DNA from: Zanthoxylum bungeanum
Taxonomy: Eukaryota; Streptophyta; Magnoliopsida; Sapindales; Rutaceae
DNA length: 64,000 nt
Direction of reading: 5' to 3'
Assembly (NCBI GenBank): GCA_019454045.1
Contig: SKCR01051205.1
Location: forward strand, 310,001 to 374,000
In this document: positions 24,170 to 35,680 of the stretch, piece by piece
Numbering within the stretch: the stretch's first letter is position 1
How the letters are laid out: each line of letters opens with the position of its first letter
The notes under the pieces: model-generated
What the model saw: only the letters and a program-made list of their open reading frames with translations
Told to the model about the DNA's origin: nothing
Database searches by the model: none
Translations under genes and position numbers: made by a program

Positions 24170-26985
24170 ATGGTGAGCAAGAGGCAAAAAGAAGCCCACA
24201 AGCGATTCAAAGAGGAGCACCCAGAGCTGTTCCCAAAGCCAGAGCCAACAGCGCCAAAAGACCCGAGCAAGAAGAAGCAAAAAAGCAGTAAATTCAAGCG
24301 CAAAAAAGCTGAATCCAAATACCCAACAAATAATAATAATTATAATAATAAACCCATTAAAAGGGGTTTTACAAGACACCCACTTAGAGTTCCTGGAATG
24401 AAGCCTGGTGAAAGCTGTTTCATATGTAAAGCTCAAGACCATATTGCCAAACACTGCCCCAAGAAAGCTGAGTGGGAAAAGAACAAGGTCTGTTTGTTTT
24501 TTGGTTTTATTCATCTGGGTATTTTTAGGATCAATAGTCATAGCATGTGATTGAATTTTTTTGTTTTTGATTGTTTTTCTCTGAATAAAGAGAAAAATTT
24601 GAAGCAATGGGATGGTACCAATTTGTAAAATATAATTTTGTATCTTTAGGGTCAGAACTCAGAAGTAATGGCTATGATGTTTGGAGAGATTGGTGAACTT
24701 TGAAGTTTTGTTGGTTTGTAGTCAGCTGATGTGATGTTTATTGTGTGTCTGTGATGGTTTATAGATATGTTTGCTTTGTCGGCGACGAGGGCATAGTCTA
24801 AAGAATTGTCCTAGCAAGAATGACGAGACTGAGAGCACGAAGTTGTGTTATAATTGTGGTGAAACTGGGCATTCACTAGCTCTATGTCCCCAGCCGCTTC
24901 AAGAGGGTATGCACATTTCGATTGAATTACGGATACTCTAAATTGGTTTACATTTGCCATGATTTGTTTTGATAATCAATTTTTTTTTCCTGAATTTGTG
25001 TGTAGTTAGTCCGTGTAGCTACATCAAACACTTATGACTTAAAGTTGATTGTTTATTAGGTGTTACTTAATGCGAGTGCAGCAAGAAATTACATAAGCAA
25101 TAGGATATATTTAAAGATTACATAAAAATCAAGGTTACCAAAAAATTATGGAGTGCTTTGGTCTTTATCTTCACAGAATATGCTTTGCTGGATACCATTA
25201 CTGTTAATCATTAAACTTGATTCTTGTCAATTTCAGTGAACTCTTAAAGCTATCTTACAGATGAATTATATACTATCACTTTTTTTTTTTCTGTGTTTGG
25301 ACATATGAGTTAGTTGCCATGAATAATTTCAAGAGCCTATGTAAATAAATTATCTTGACTAAATAATTACTCTCGTTTAAGCATTCTGTCACATACTCAC
25401 AGATTGTGTCATTCCAAGAATTACTTTCTTTTGAATGTACATATGAAGCTCAACACCCTAGAACTTGAGCATGATATGCGCTCTTGAATGTACATAAGCA
25501 ATACTTTCTTCAGGTAGATGCAGACTTATTTCAGATGCAAGTCACTAGGGTTTGAAAGGATACCCTACATCATGCGGGCTGTGGTAATCTGACACTTGAG
25601 TGCAAGGACGGGGCTTATGGGATATCATATTGATGAATATTGTAAATGGGGGATCTCCACTTTCTCTTTCACTCTTTCTTGCTCTATCTGTTTAACATTC
25701 ATTCAAGGTGGCCTCCAGGCCTCAAAATTAAGGAATTTAGAATCTGAATAATAGTTTACATTCTTTTTCTTGGAAACTTTATAGCTCATTCAAATTTAAG
25801 TTCTTTATTATTTGTCACTGTGGAACATGATCACTGCTTTGTTAATGTAGGTGGAACCAAATTTGCCAGTTGCTTCATTTGTAAAGAACAAGGACACTTA
25901 AGCAAGAACTGTCCTAAAAATACTCATGGGATCTACCCAAAGGTAAGTCTTCCATTTGTATGTTAATTGTCTTAGAAGATAAGCGGGACCATGGTCTTGT
26001 TCAATGACTCGTTAAACACTTTGTCTAAGTGGACTACAGCTTGGCTACACTTTCTTTTGTTAGAATGAGGACCATCTTATCTTTGCTAGAGTAACTATGA
26101 GCATTATAGCTTTGGCCATATGTTGGATCTTACTTATTTGGATTATGGCTTTTTCTTAGGGTGGCTGTTGTAAGATATGTGGTGGTGTGTAAACATTTGG
26201 CTAGAGATTGTCCTAATAAAGGTATCCAAGGTTTTGCTGCTGCTAGTAAAGAAGGTAACACATTCAACTTCTCATTCGTAAATCTAAGCGTAATCTTAAT
26301 CATGTTCATCGAATGTTACATGCATTTACAACAACAGTGCACTTCTGAGTATGAATATGATTAGCAATCCAGAATTGTCACCACAATTTTCATTCAATGA
26401 TCGACAACATTGGAGTTCTGCAGCAAAGAAACTGAAATTTGCCTAAATCTGCTCACAATCCACTTATATGAATTTTGCTTGGTTTCTTTTACAAGTGTTT
26501 TATCCTTCAATAAGAATCCAAATTACATATGACTTAAATGTTAGTTTTCCAAAATTGGAACATGTAGCATGTTATAAGAAAATTCAATCAGAAAGATCAA
26601 ACGATCATCACCTTGAATATAATCCATAAAGAATTTTAGGTTCCCAAATCTCTTCACAATTATTAATTCTTGCAGAGCTTTCATGTCTACTACTGTCATT
26701 TTATGAAATTGTTGTGCTCTAGTTTTCATAAAATATGACTTGTTTTTCACTTGGGTTCATCCTTTGATTTCAGCAATGGCAAAAGGAGAAAGGCCGATGG
26801 GAAAGGTGACCAAATTTATTAGTGGTGACGATCTTGAAGATGACTTTTTGACGGGGGACGCAAATACCGGTAAGAAAGACAAATCGTCTTCTGAATCAAA
26901 AGTTGATTCAATATCCGATTCGAAGGATGCTAATGTAAAACCAAAGAAGAAACTGGGGCCTAAAGTGGTAAATTTTGTTGGATGA
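24170..26985 (+). CDS. ZCCHC9: ZCCHC9-like CCHC zinc-knuckle protein, five exons, one frameshift
   Basis: Exons are 24170-24487, 24765-24906, 25851-25942, 26160-26254 and 26774-26985. The N-terminus is basic (KRQKEAHKRFKEEHP, a lysine-rich linker and an Asn tract). Four to five CCHC knuckles follow: CFICKAQDHIAKHC, CLLCRRRGHSLKNC, CYNCGETGHSLALC, CFICKEQGHLSKNC and a last one beginning CCKICGG. The C-terminus reads GPKVVNFVG. Knuckle spacing and the KVVNF ending match animal ZCCHC9, a nucleolar/nuclear RNA-binding protein, and its plant counterparts. An extra T at about 26190 inside the last knuckle makes a TAA stop (26190-26192); in the next frame HLARDCPNKG continues at once and splicing phases downstream fit. 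Without that base the CDS would be 858 nt (285 codons plus stop). I infer either an assembly error or a recent loss of the C-terminal quarter. Confidence 0.9.
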
Positions 26986-28230
26986 ATTGTCTTGTGAAGA
27001 TCACAAACCTCTTTTTGACCTGCTGTAACTTGTAAGTCAGAGGATGCCTGTATCGACCCTAGTCGACTTTACCGTACATCAATCTTAGTTTATTGGATTT
27101 TGTTAACATCATTTGATATTTCAATCGATTTATTACATCAATTGATTACAACATTGGCAAACGCCACCCGGCCTTATTTATCCGATGGCAAACGGGCTGG
27201 TCTAGCACTTCCCGTTTAGATAAGATCCATTTGTGCTAGCGGACTGGCCCGAGTTATCATACAAATTCAATTCAATTGATTTGAAATAAACATCATTAAA
27301 TACAATGTTATTAATTCAATTTCATGTATAAAGAATATTTAAATGTAGTATATTAATTCAACTAAAATTAAGCCATAAATTTTGAAGCCTATTTTTCACG
27401 TACTTTCTCATTAGGGTTTTTTTTACTAGTCTCAAATTATGTTGTGTATTCATGGCCGTCATGTCAAAATCTAGCCTCGGTCCGGCCCAACCCGCATTCA
27501 AATCGTGCCTTAACGAAGCGTACCTGTACATGTAAGGAGACATATCGGGCCCATTGTCCTGATGGTGTGTCCGGCCCGTTGGCCATTTCAACTATAACTA
27601 TTCTCTTTGATAGATTAGTGTGTCACAAGTCACAAGTCACAACTCTAAAATCATAATCCTTCAAGAAAACAAGTTGTACTAATTAAGGGTGGTTGAGTTG
27701 ATTTTCTTTCGAATATTTGAAAGTAGTTTCTTGTATGTGCCCCTTTTTATTACGAAAGCTCAAAATGTGCCTTTTTTTATTACGAAAACATATGTTTAAA
27801 AAAAATAATATTTAACGAGGGCTGGAACCCAGTCGAAGCTGGAGGCTAGGCCCTCACGTACAAACTATATTACTTGAAAAAATATAAATGGAGATATAGT
27901 ACCTAAACCCCGACAATAAAAATACAATCATATACAACCATTCCTAATAAAGCTCCTTAAAATTTCAATATTTAAAAAATTGTCTTCTAGCAATTTTTGA
28001 AGCAAAATCGTCAATTATATCATCATACTCCAAGTTTTCAATCTCATCATTTTCAATGTGTAAGATTGCTAATCCATTTAGCCTATCTTGAGTCATAATG
28101 GTCCGGAAGTAAGATTTTAATAATTTCAATTTATAAATTATAAAAGTAAATTTCAATTTAGTCTATTTGGTGCCCGGCCCTGGACAGCAGCCCTTCTGGC
28201 TCCTGCCCAGGGCCGACCCTGCCGAAAATA
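26986..28230. other. Intergenic stretch with old repeat debris
   Basis: It contains the 3' UTR of the ZCCHC9-like gene, then AT-rich sequence. GC-rich islands at about 27150-27260 and 27470-27600 contain cggcccg and cgggccc phrases usual at hAT-type ends. At about 28172-28217 a short imperfect inverted repeat (ggccctgg with ccagggcc) precedes the large hairpin. No gene is supported. Confidence 0.45.
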
Positions 28231-28338
28231 TATTATGTGCCGGGTGTATATGCCTTCTCTCTCACAGCAGGCGGGCCCCACACAGCTGTGGGGCCCGCCT
28301 GCTGTGAGAGAGAAGGCATATACACCCGGCACATGATA
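28231..28338. repeat. Near-perfect hairpin with 52-bp arms
   Basis: Arms 28231-28282 and 28287-28338 are complementary with a single mismatch (position 4) and a 4-nt loop, cagc. The inner arm is GC-rich (ggcgggccccaca) and the outer arm reads ccgggtgtatatgcc. Both flanks carry ccgaccctgc. It could be a foldback transposon, a young small-RNA precursor or an assembly foldback. No ORF lies in it. Confidence 0.9.
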
Positions 28339-28441
28339 TACCACCTCCGACCCTGCACTTGGTAAGTTTAAAAAATATGACTACTCAATTAGACACGACC
28401 CATCAAATGAACATGAATATGTTGGGTAGTTGGTTTGGGCA

Positions 28442-28449
28442 TATATAAT
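28442..28449 (+). promoter_or_regulatory. Possible TATA box of the ADF gene
   Basis: tatataat lies about 205 nt upstream of the proposed ADF start codon at 28655, in front of a pyrimidine-rich leader. The assignment is by position only. Confidence 0.4.
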
Positions 28450-28654
28450 GAGAGCCTTGATTGAATGCTAAAAGAATTCTCAGCCCTTGTTTTGTCCCTA
28501 AAAATCTCCTAAATCCACCGCATAATTCTCTAATTAACATCCATCTTTGTCTCCCACAAATAAAGGATCATCTTTATTATCCTCTTTCTCCACTTTCCTA
28601 CTGTCATATATTTAATTTCTTATTCCTCATTTTTTTCACCCCAAACAAGACAAC

Positions 28655-30307
28655 ATGGTACTCTCTCTCTCTCTATCTCTTTTTTTTTTGTGTGAATTTG
28701 TTCTCGTTAATGATTGCTTACAATTCATATGAGCATATTTTTGTGCTACATGGTATTTTACATTTGAAAACTTTCCCAAGAGTTTTTTTTTTTTGTTTCT
28801 TTTGCAATACTTATGTGGGTTATTTAATGAAAAAGGCTTTGAAGATGTTGTTCCTTCCCGTCAACCAGGCTGGTACCTTCTTAACTTCTTTTTTTTTTCC
28901 TTTAGTCATTTCTCTAATGTATTTCACTCAACTATTTTATTTAATAAAATTACACTGATGGCTATCTGATAAGGTCTCGGATGGACGCCAATCTAATTGG
29001 GATATGATTGTTTTGGGCTTTCTCATCATTGAGGCAATTCATTTTAGAAAAAAAATGTTATTCCTTCCCAAGATAAAGTAGAAATTTCGCAATTGCATTT
29101 TAGATACGTGGTTTTAAAATAAAACCGTGACAAATTATGTATTAAAATGGGTATTTGTTATAATATTCCTCATCTCTTGCTACAAATAATTGTATCTGGG
29201 TTTAATGGCGGAGCCATAAATTTGATATAAGAGGGGCTAAAATCAAAGGCATCCTTTAGCCGTCTAAATTTTGAGATGCCACATGTGAGTTCTTGAAATG
29301 TGGCTCTTATCCATAAATTAAGAATAAAAAGTATATAAAAGTCATTACATATATAAAAATTTTATTAGATTTGAGAGTCTTAATTTTGGGTAAAATTTTG
29401 GGACTCTCTGACTGAATTATTGGTCGATCGATTTAAAATGGTGATTAAGAAAATTAACAAAGAAAAAAATATATTGTTTTAACATTTGATATTTTGAAGT
29501 TTTAAAATTTTAAATGGCTTTTTATGATAAATCAAATAATAATAATTTATTTATAAAAAGTAAATATATTTTTTCTTGGGCCCAACGGGGGCCTTCTGAG
29601 CCTCAAGTGGCACCGCCACTGTCGGAGTTATAAGATCTTATTACATTATATTCAAATGGGATTCATATATATTTTTTAATCTTCTATTTATGTGATTACA
29701 TTTGAAAATTTGTAAGGCGAACGCGACCTCTGGAATGGCTGTGCATGATGACTGTAAGCTGAAATTTATGGAACTAAAAGCAAAGAGGAACTTCCGATAT
29801 ATCATATTCAAGATTGATAATCAACAGATTGTGGTAGAGAAACTTGGTAGCCCTAATGACTCTTATGATGACTTTACTACTTCTCTTCCAACTGATGAGT
29901 GTCGCTACGCTGTCTATGATTTTAATTTCATCACTGTCGAGAAACTGTCAGAAAAGCAAAATTTTTCTTCATTGCTTGGTAAATCTTTACAAGTTTCTGA
30001 GTTTCATATTCATACACACATCTATTTCTTCACTTTTCTCTATCTAGCTTTCAAAATAATACTAATGTTGTCGAATCAGTAATGGATGTTTAGTTTTTTT
30101 CAAAATTAGGTTACAATCTTGAATCTTTTATGGAATTTGGATTTTGCTAATCTGTAGGTCACCAGATCCATCAAAGGTGAGAAGTAAGATGGTTTATGCA
30201 AGCTCTAAAGACAGATTCAAAAGGGAGTTGGATGGAATTCAATTTGAGTTGCAAGCAACAGATCCTAGTGAGATGAGTCTTGATATGTAAAAGGCCGAGC
30301 ATTTTAG
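28655..30307 (+). pseudogene. ADF: Actin-depolymerizing factor (ADF/cofilin), three exons, multiple indels
   Basis: ADF binds and severs actin filaments. Exon 1 is a lone ATG (28655-28657) followed by GT, the usual plant ADF layout; exon 2 is 29717-29978 and exon 3 begins at 30158. Exon 2 encodes [20 protein letters not shown], including the conserved Ser6, then [17 protein letters not shown]. After that, two extra single bases (near 29943 and 29963) break the frame just before the expected CQKSKIFFIAW. Exon 3 continues with [20 protein letters not shown] and [14 protein letters not shown], then a missing base near 30284-30288 gives an early TAA at 30288-30290, while the original end (KGRAF, stop 30305-30307) is still readable. 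Introns are kept, so this is a duplicated or decayed gene and not a retrocopy. If all three indels were errors the gene would be whole, but three in 420 nt favours a pseudogene. Confidence 0.82.
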
Positions 30308-30723
30308 ACAATTCTTCCTTGTTCCCTTTTTCAATCCCTAACAATTTTTAAACAGTTACCATTTTGTGATCATTGTTTCATAATTTTCTTTTTCTTTCTT
30401 TCCTTTTTTATTGCATGGGATTATACTATGTAATATAATGTATTATTATGAACAAATTATCGGAATTGTTATCATATTCTACTGAAAAATGTTTCTTCAA
30501 CAAATCGCAGTTCTCTTGTAATCAGGATTGTTTTTTTGGTTTTTTTTTTTTTTTAGAAACAAAATACATACGAGCAATCGGTGGTTAATAAATAAGAATG
30601 TAAAAATAGTTAACTATTAATCTGTTACGTAATAGCCAGCACATGTAAACCATGCAAGCCATGCAAAAGGATAAAAAAGGCAATTGCACGTAAATGGGTT
30701 CTACGAGACGTGCATGATAAGAA

Positions 30724-30900
30724 GTTCAATGCTTCTTAGTTGGTTTCATAATATTTTGGGCCCCTTCAGGGTACTTAGCAGAGTAGGTAAGGTTTCTTAT
30801 AGGCTCGAGTTACCAGCTATTTGCAAGAGTACACCCATTGTTTCATGTATTTCTACTCAGATAGATGCTCAAACACAACTCTGTCACTGCCCCACCAGAC
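30724..30900 (+). mobile_element. Fragment of a Ty3/Gypsy integrase C-terminus
   Basis: Translation gives LGPFRVLSRVGKVSYRLELP, the conserved segment that ends Gypsy integrases ahead of the tether region, followed by a degenerate stretch where HPVFHVS is usual. Stops lie just upstream. No LTRs or other domains are nearby. Confidence 0.65.
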
Positions 30901-31268
30901 AGCCCGGCCCGATGATCAAATTGGCAAAGATGATCGATTTTAATGACTTGATTTCAATGGTGTCAAAACGTCTAAGTATATTAACGAATCAAGTTTGAAG
31001 AGGTCAAAGAAGCAAAACGTTAATGAAGAGCCAAAATGAGTTATAAGATGGTCAAGAAAGCAAAGATAATAAATAGTCAAAAAGAAGATGAAAAAACCAA
31101 AGTAAGAGCCAAGAAAGATGAAAATGAAATATGATGATTAAGAGGTAAAACTGATTGTAAGTGAGTTTATTCAAATGTTTTAAAACTCTTATGAATCATA
31201 CATTTTGCATCACTTGCATTTAAAGCTTAGAATGTTTAAAAATTCATTTGCACACTATTTGCACCACC

Positions 31269-31620
31269 CACTACAAGAAAAAAAAGGCCTTTACTGACAC
31301 TAAGGTTAGTGACACTAGGCTAAAAGTGTCAGAAACGACGTGTAAATGGGCCTATTTCCGTTTGTTTTTCACTTAAATATCAATAATTACTGACACTATG
31401 GTATCAGCGATTTTAGTGTCAGTAAATACTATTTACAATAGTATCAGTAAGAAATAAAAAAAAAAAAAAAAACGCGTAGTCGTCTGGAGTCGAACCAACA
31501 CCTCGCGGAAGTGACGTTTTTCGCATATATTACTGACACTAGAGTATCAGTAAATTTAGTGTCAGTAATTAATGATACCTTAGTATCAGTAAAAAAATTT
31601 AAAAAAAAATTATTTCCTTA
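31269..31620. repeat. Left subterminal repeats of the CACTA element
   Basis: The motif tactgacact(a) and its complement recur at least seven times in 350 bp, often as hairpin-capable pairs around ttagtgtcagta. In related CACTA elements such repeats bind the transposase accessory protein. Confidence 0.85.
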
Positions 31621-31989
31621 AGTCTGCTGGGACTCGAAATTGTAACCATTGATATAGATTTTTTATAATGTAACTGTTATAAAAAACCCTAACTCAATTT
31701 TATCCTCACTACTTTATCCAAAATCTCTCTATCTTTCCTCGTGGCCCTCTCGTAATTCTCCCCATTCTTAATCCCAATCTCAAAACTTCCATTTCTATCT
31801 CCGGCGATCTGAAATGTGGTCGTTTTGTTAGGGTTTTTAATTTTTATACTTTTCAACTCTAAAGCCTCGCATTTCAATTCGAATTAAGGTTTTTGAGTTT
31901 CGGATTGAATTGAGTTAGGGTTTTAATTTTTTGAATTGAGTGTTCGATTTTGATAAATTAGGGTTTCAGTTTAAGGCAGCGTTATAGTG

Positions 31990-32503
31990 ATGACGCGAAG
32001 TTCGAGGCACAAATCGAGCAAGCATAATTCGAGGAGGCGAGGGATTACTCAAGATTCGGAGAAGGATTCGAGCGTGAAGGAGCGAAAGGTTAAAGACGAT
32101 AGCAGTAGTGTTAGGGTTTCAAAGGAAAGCGAGAAGCGGAAGCTCGATTCGAAGGCAGGTAAGGACGCGTTTGGCTCGGGAAATGGGGGAGTGCCGAGGA
32201 GTATAGTTCGTCTTCAAAGCGGCGGAAAGATCGGGCTTCGGATGACGGCGTGACTGACCGGTGGAACGGTGGCGGCGCGGAGGATGAGAAGATTGAGAGT
32301 TCGAGGAAATCGAAAGGGTCGATTGAGTCTTCGAAGAGTAAGAGGAGAGATGATGGTGAGGATCAGAGGTCAAAGAGTGAGGGGAAGGAAGCAGAGGAAA
32401 TTAAGTCGAAGGGAGAGTAGAGAAGAAAGAAAGTTGAAAGAAGCCAAGAGTGAGAGATTTGTTGAGAGTGAAGAGCGTAGTCGTGCGGTAAATGATAAAC
32501 CTG
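31990..32503 (+). pseudogene. Captured N-terminal exon of a Lys/Arg/Ser-rich protein
   Basis: The ATG at 31990 starts MTRSSRHKSSKHNSRRRG, then DSEKDSSVKERK and SEKRKLDSK. A frameshift near 32190 moves the reading to a frame with EEYSSSSKRRKDRASDDG, DRWNGG and KSKRRDDGEDQRSKSEGK, and another near 32415 to ERFVESEERSRAVNDKPG before a GT (about 32503). From memory this resembles the N-terminus of plant nuclear proteins annotated as ZC3H13-like; that match is moderately sure. A TATA-like ttataaaa (near 31676) and a telo-box aaaccctaa (31684-31692) upstream suggest that the donor's promoter came along. A possible further small exon is at about 32592-32660. Confidence 0.65.
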
Positions 32504-33008
32504 GTATGTAGATTTCGAACTGACATATAGAGCTGTTGGTAATATTATCAAAATGTAAAAAGTAGATTTCTAACAAAAGAAGTTTCACAGGATCATTGTT
32601 TAAAGCACGCTTCAAAAAGTTATAATACCACCAAGTGCTCGGGCAGTCCTCAAAGTGGAAAGGTACACAAAATTTTATGAATCATATCTTTTATTTCAGT
32701 TTATCAGATGATGGGTTTAATATCAAAAGGGAAAGGGAGTCAACCGGGTCTTGATCTCTTTCTCAATGTTATAAACTGATGTGTAATATGTTATATTTTA
32801 TAAGAATATAATAATCATTTAATCTTGTCTGTTATTAATTATGAAGTGAAGAAATAGACATACAGATGATAATGAAGAACAATGTTCCTAATCTGCATTA
32901 TGTTCAATAGCTTATCTATATTCTTAATGCACATTTGCTTTTCTTTTTCTGAATCTAGATACTCTGGCAGCTTTTGTTTACCGTTTCATTTCTTAACTTT
33001 TGTAACAG

Positions 33009-34455
33009 GTAACTTAATTGGTCGAGGTGTTGTCGAGTTCTGCGATGGTGGACCTCCTGTAAGAACCAGTTTAAATGAAGTTCCTATGTTCTGCAGAATT
33101 CTTTAGTATCTAGGCACTTTTCTTATATGCTCTTGGCTTTCCTATGACATGTATTTTATATAGATTGATATTTCTTGGTTACCTGCATAAATAGATCATT
33201 GCTACTATTTTGTTTACATAATAATTTAATTGGGCTTTTTACTTATGAACTATGCTACTCTCCTCGGAGTTCCTTTAGTTTTCTGATTAAGGTTTTCACT
33301 CATGACTGCATTATACAGTGGTCCATAAGCATCAAAATATATTTACAGATCAGTATGGGTTATTTTACTGTTCAATTCAAAACTGGTCATTAGTCATAAT
33401 ATTCCTTCAAGTATTTTGATTCTTTGCTTACTCAGATTGAATTCAAGTTATGATTTTTTCCATTTATTGATTGTATAGGTTAAGAATTTATCTCATTGGG
33501 AGGGCCGCATGCTGGCACTGCTTCTGTGCCCCTTTGTGGTGTAAGTATAATTGTGACTTTTCCATCAATTTACTGAAAGTGAGTTGGATTTACAATGGTG
33601 CATGTTAGAGGTGTATGATTAGACAAACCGTTCGGAAGAAATTTGTGCAATGACAAATTGGAACAGTTTCACCTTTAAAATTTTCTTGCCTTGTATTGAA
33701 CATCAACTGATATCACTGTTCATGTTTCTGCAGTCTGGTATTTTTTGCATAATTGTGAACACTCTGATCAAGGCGGAGATCTACAGTGACTATGTCCAAG
33801 TATGCTTACCTACTAATGATCTCCCAAATTTACTTTGAATCGTTGAGTTCCCTTTTTATTTTTAATATTTTTTTTTCTCTTCATTGGATTTTTATATTAA
33901 ATTTTTTAGTTTGAATAGGATAATTCCTCATGTAGGTATTGAATTGTAATTGCAACTATTTGGAGTATTATCTTGTTTTGCTTGGATTATTTTATCTTCT
34001 AAAAGTAATAATCAACTCTTACTTTGTAGGATATCCCCAAATATTTGGAAAAATGCAAGTTCCTTCCAAAGCTTAACAATGAACTCCCTGACAACAGGAA
34101 CTTCACTTACAAGGAACGCTTCAGTAGCTTGCAGAACTTGGTGCTTATAATGGTGATTTAGAATATAGCATTTTCTCTCCTTTTGTGAAATAACTTCAAT
34201 CCTCGACATTTTTAATTATTTGCGTTAGTTTTCATAAACTGTGTATATCAAAATTTTCTCAAATCCCACTTGTAGCGGCATCCTTGTGTTCTGCGTATGA
34301 TCTTTTAGTAGTTTTAAACTTGCACTCATTTTTTCTCAATGCCTTCTTCCTGCTTTCAACAGTTTGAGGATGACAAGGTTTTGATACCCAAGGAAACCGC
34401 CTGGTTCGGATATTATCCAGACGGGGACTTCAGTACAGTTCAGCCTCCACAGCAG
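33009..34455 (+). pseudogene. Captured palmitoyl-protein thioesterase gene fragment, five exons
   Basis: Exons flanked by AG and GT are visible: 33009-33058 (GNLIGRGVVEFCDGGPP), 33479-33540 (SLGGPHAGTASVPLC, with a 1-nt deletion), 33734-33799 (SGIFCIIVNTLIKAEIYSDY), 34030-34152 (DIPKYLEKCKFLPKLN, then YKERFSSLQNLVLIM) and 34363-34455 (FEDDKVLIPKETAWFGYYPD). Order and content match plant palmitoyl-protein thioesterase 1, a lysosomal/vacuolar lipase-fold enzyme that removes fatty acyl groups from proteins. The part with the nucleophile serine (before GNL) and the C-terminal histidine segment are absent, and a short segment between exons 3 and 4 seems missing, so no enzyme can be made. Introns are kept, so capture was at DNA level. 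Confidence 0.85.
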
Positions 34456-35319
34456 GTGGGACTTGGGAGAGAATGGCTAAAAAATATATGCAATTTGAAC
34501 CTGTGCTTCATAAACTCCTTGTTTTAGTTTGTGAAGTTTAAACAGGGTCTTAGTAGTCATCTTTACAGTTTGGAAACAGTATTAGATCATGTATTTATTT
34601 TTATTTCAGTTTGGAAACAGTATTAGATCATGTCATCTGATAAACTTCATCTGGTTCATGAGATCCTTTTATTTCAGTTTTATGTCCGTCTATATATATA
34701 TATATGTGTGTGTGTGTGTTATTGATTTGTTTGTTTTGGTGATTATGTAGCGGTATGAAAGATACAACTTGTTATTATGGATGCCATTGGTTTTTTATAT
34801 GCATGCTCTTAGGTTGTTGGTATGGTTATTGTCAATAAGTGCTTTATGTGACAAAAATTAGATTAGGTTATATTTTGTATTTTTATTTGGATGTATTTAA
34901 TGTTTTTATTTATGAAGATATCGATTTTTTTTGGAAGTCCATCTAATTCTTAACATTTGGTTATAATTTCAGATTTTGTGCCAGATATCATATTGTTGGG
35001 GGATTGTTGCAGGCTTCTCAACAAGTATCATGAATTTTGGTGGGGGCATGACATTTTGGTGATGGACATTTATGGGACTTTAGTAGTTTTGAAATATATA
35101 TGTTAATTAAAGATTGTCTATGGAGTTTTTGTATTCTCATGTGATACTGTTGAATTGATTAATACGATTAATCTATTATATTGCGAATTTTATATAAAGT
35201 AATTTTTTAGTTTTTTATTTCATTGAGTTGGTATATATATATATATATATTTTATGATTAATTTAATTACAAAAAATAAGAAATATAATTGTGAAATAAT
35301 ACGATTTTTAAATTTTAAA

Positions 35320-35680
35320 AGATATTGACGGATATTGATACTATAGTAACAATAATTACTGACACTAAAAATCAATTTATGCGATATACTGATACTGCAG
35401 TAACAAAATTTACTGACACTATAGTATCACTAAATACTGATGATATAGTGTCAATAATTTACTGACACTAAAATAGTGTGAGAGAAGATTACTGATACCA
35501 TAGTGTCAATAATTTTCTGATACTACAGTATTAACGTTTACTGACACTAAGAATCACTGACACTAGAAACTAGTGTCAGTGATTTTCTGGCTGCGGCAAC
35601 ACTGACATATTTATATAGTGTCAGTAAAACCCTTTACTGACACTAATTTAGTATCAGTAAAAGCCTTTTTTCTTGTAGTG
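35320..35680. repeat. Right subterminal repeats of the CACTA element
   Basis: tactgacacta and tagtgtcagt recur about ten times, mixed with degenerate forms such as tgatactatagtaac. The block ends in the inverted terminus. Confidence 0.85.

Larger units (their letters stand above)
31269..35680. mobile_element. Non-autonomous CACTA element carrying host gene fragments (Pack-CACTA)
   Basis: The left end begins CACTACAAGAAAAAA and the right end is its inverted copy (TTTTTTCTTGTAGTG, ending 35680), the hallmark of CACTA/EnSpm elements. Both ends have dense subterminal repeats based on tactgacacta and tagtgtcagta. The bases next to the ends are acc (left) and aac (right), an imperfect 3-bp duplication. 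No transposase is encoded. The interior holds parts of two unrelated plant genes with introns, both on the plus strand. It would need transposase from a related element. Confidence 0.9.

Noticed and set aside
24152..24607. 151-codon minus-strand ORF
   Set aside because: Antisense to exon 1 of the ZCCHC9-like gene; no family resemblance.
28461..28958. 165-codon plus-strand ORF
   Set aside because: It spans the ADF leader, lone-ATG exon and intron 1; hydrophobic low-complexity translation of T-rich sequence.
31470..31510. tRNA-like words (ggagtcgaaccaacacct) in the CACTA left end
   Set aside because: No foldable tRNA; embedded among subterminal repeats.
32882..33393. ORFs of 72-74 codons inside the CACTA element
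   Set aside because: They cross intron/exon borders of the captured thioesterase fragment; only the exon portions are meaningful.
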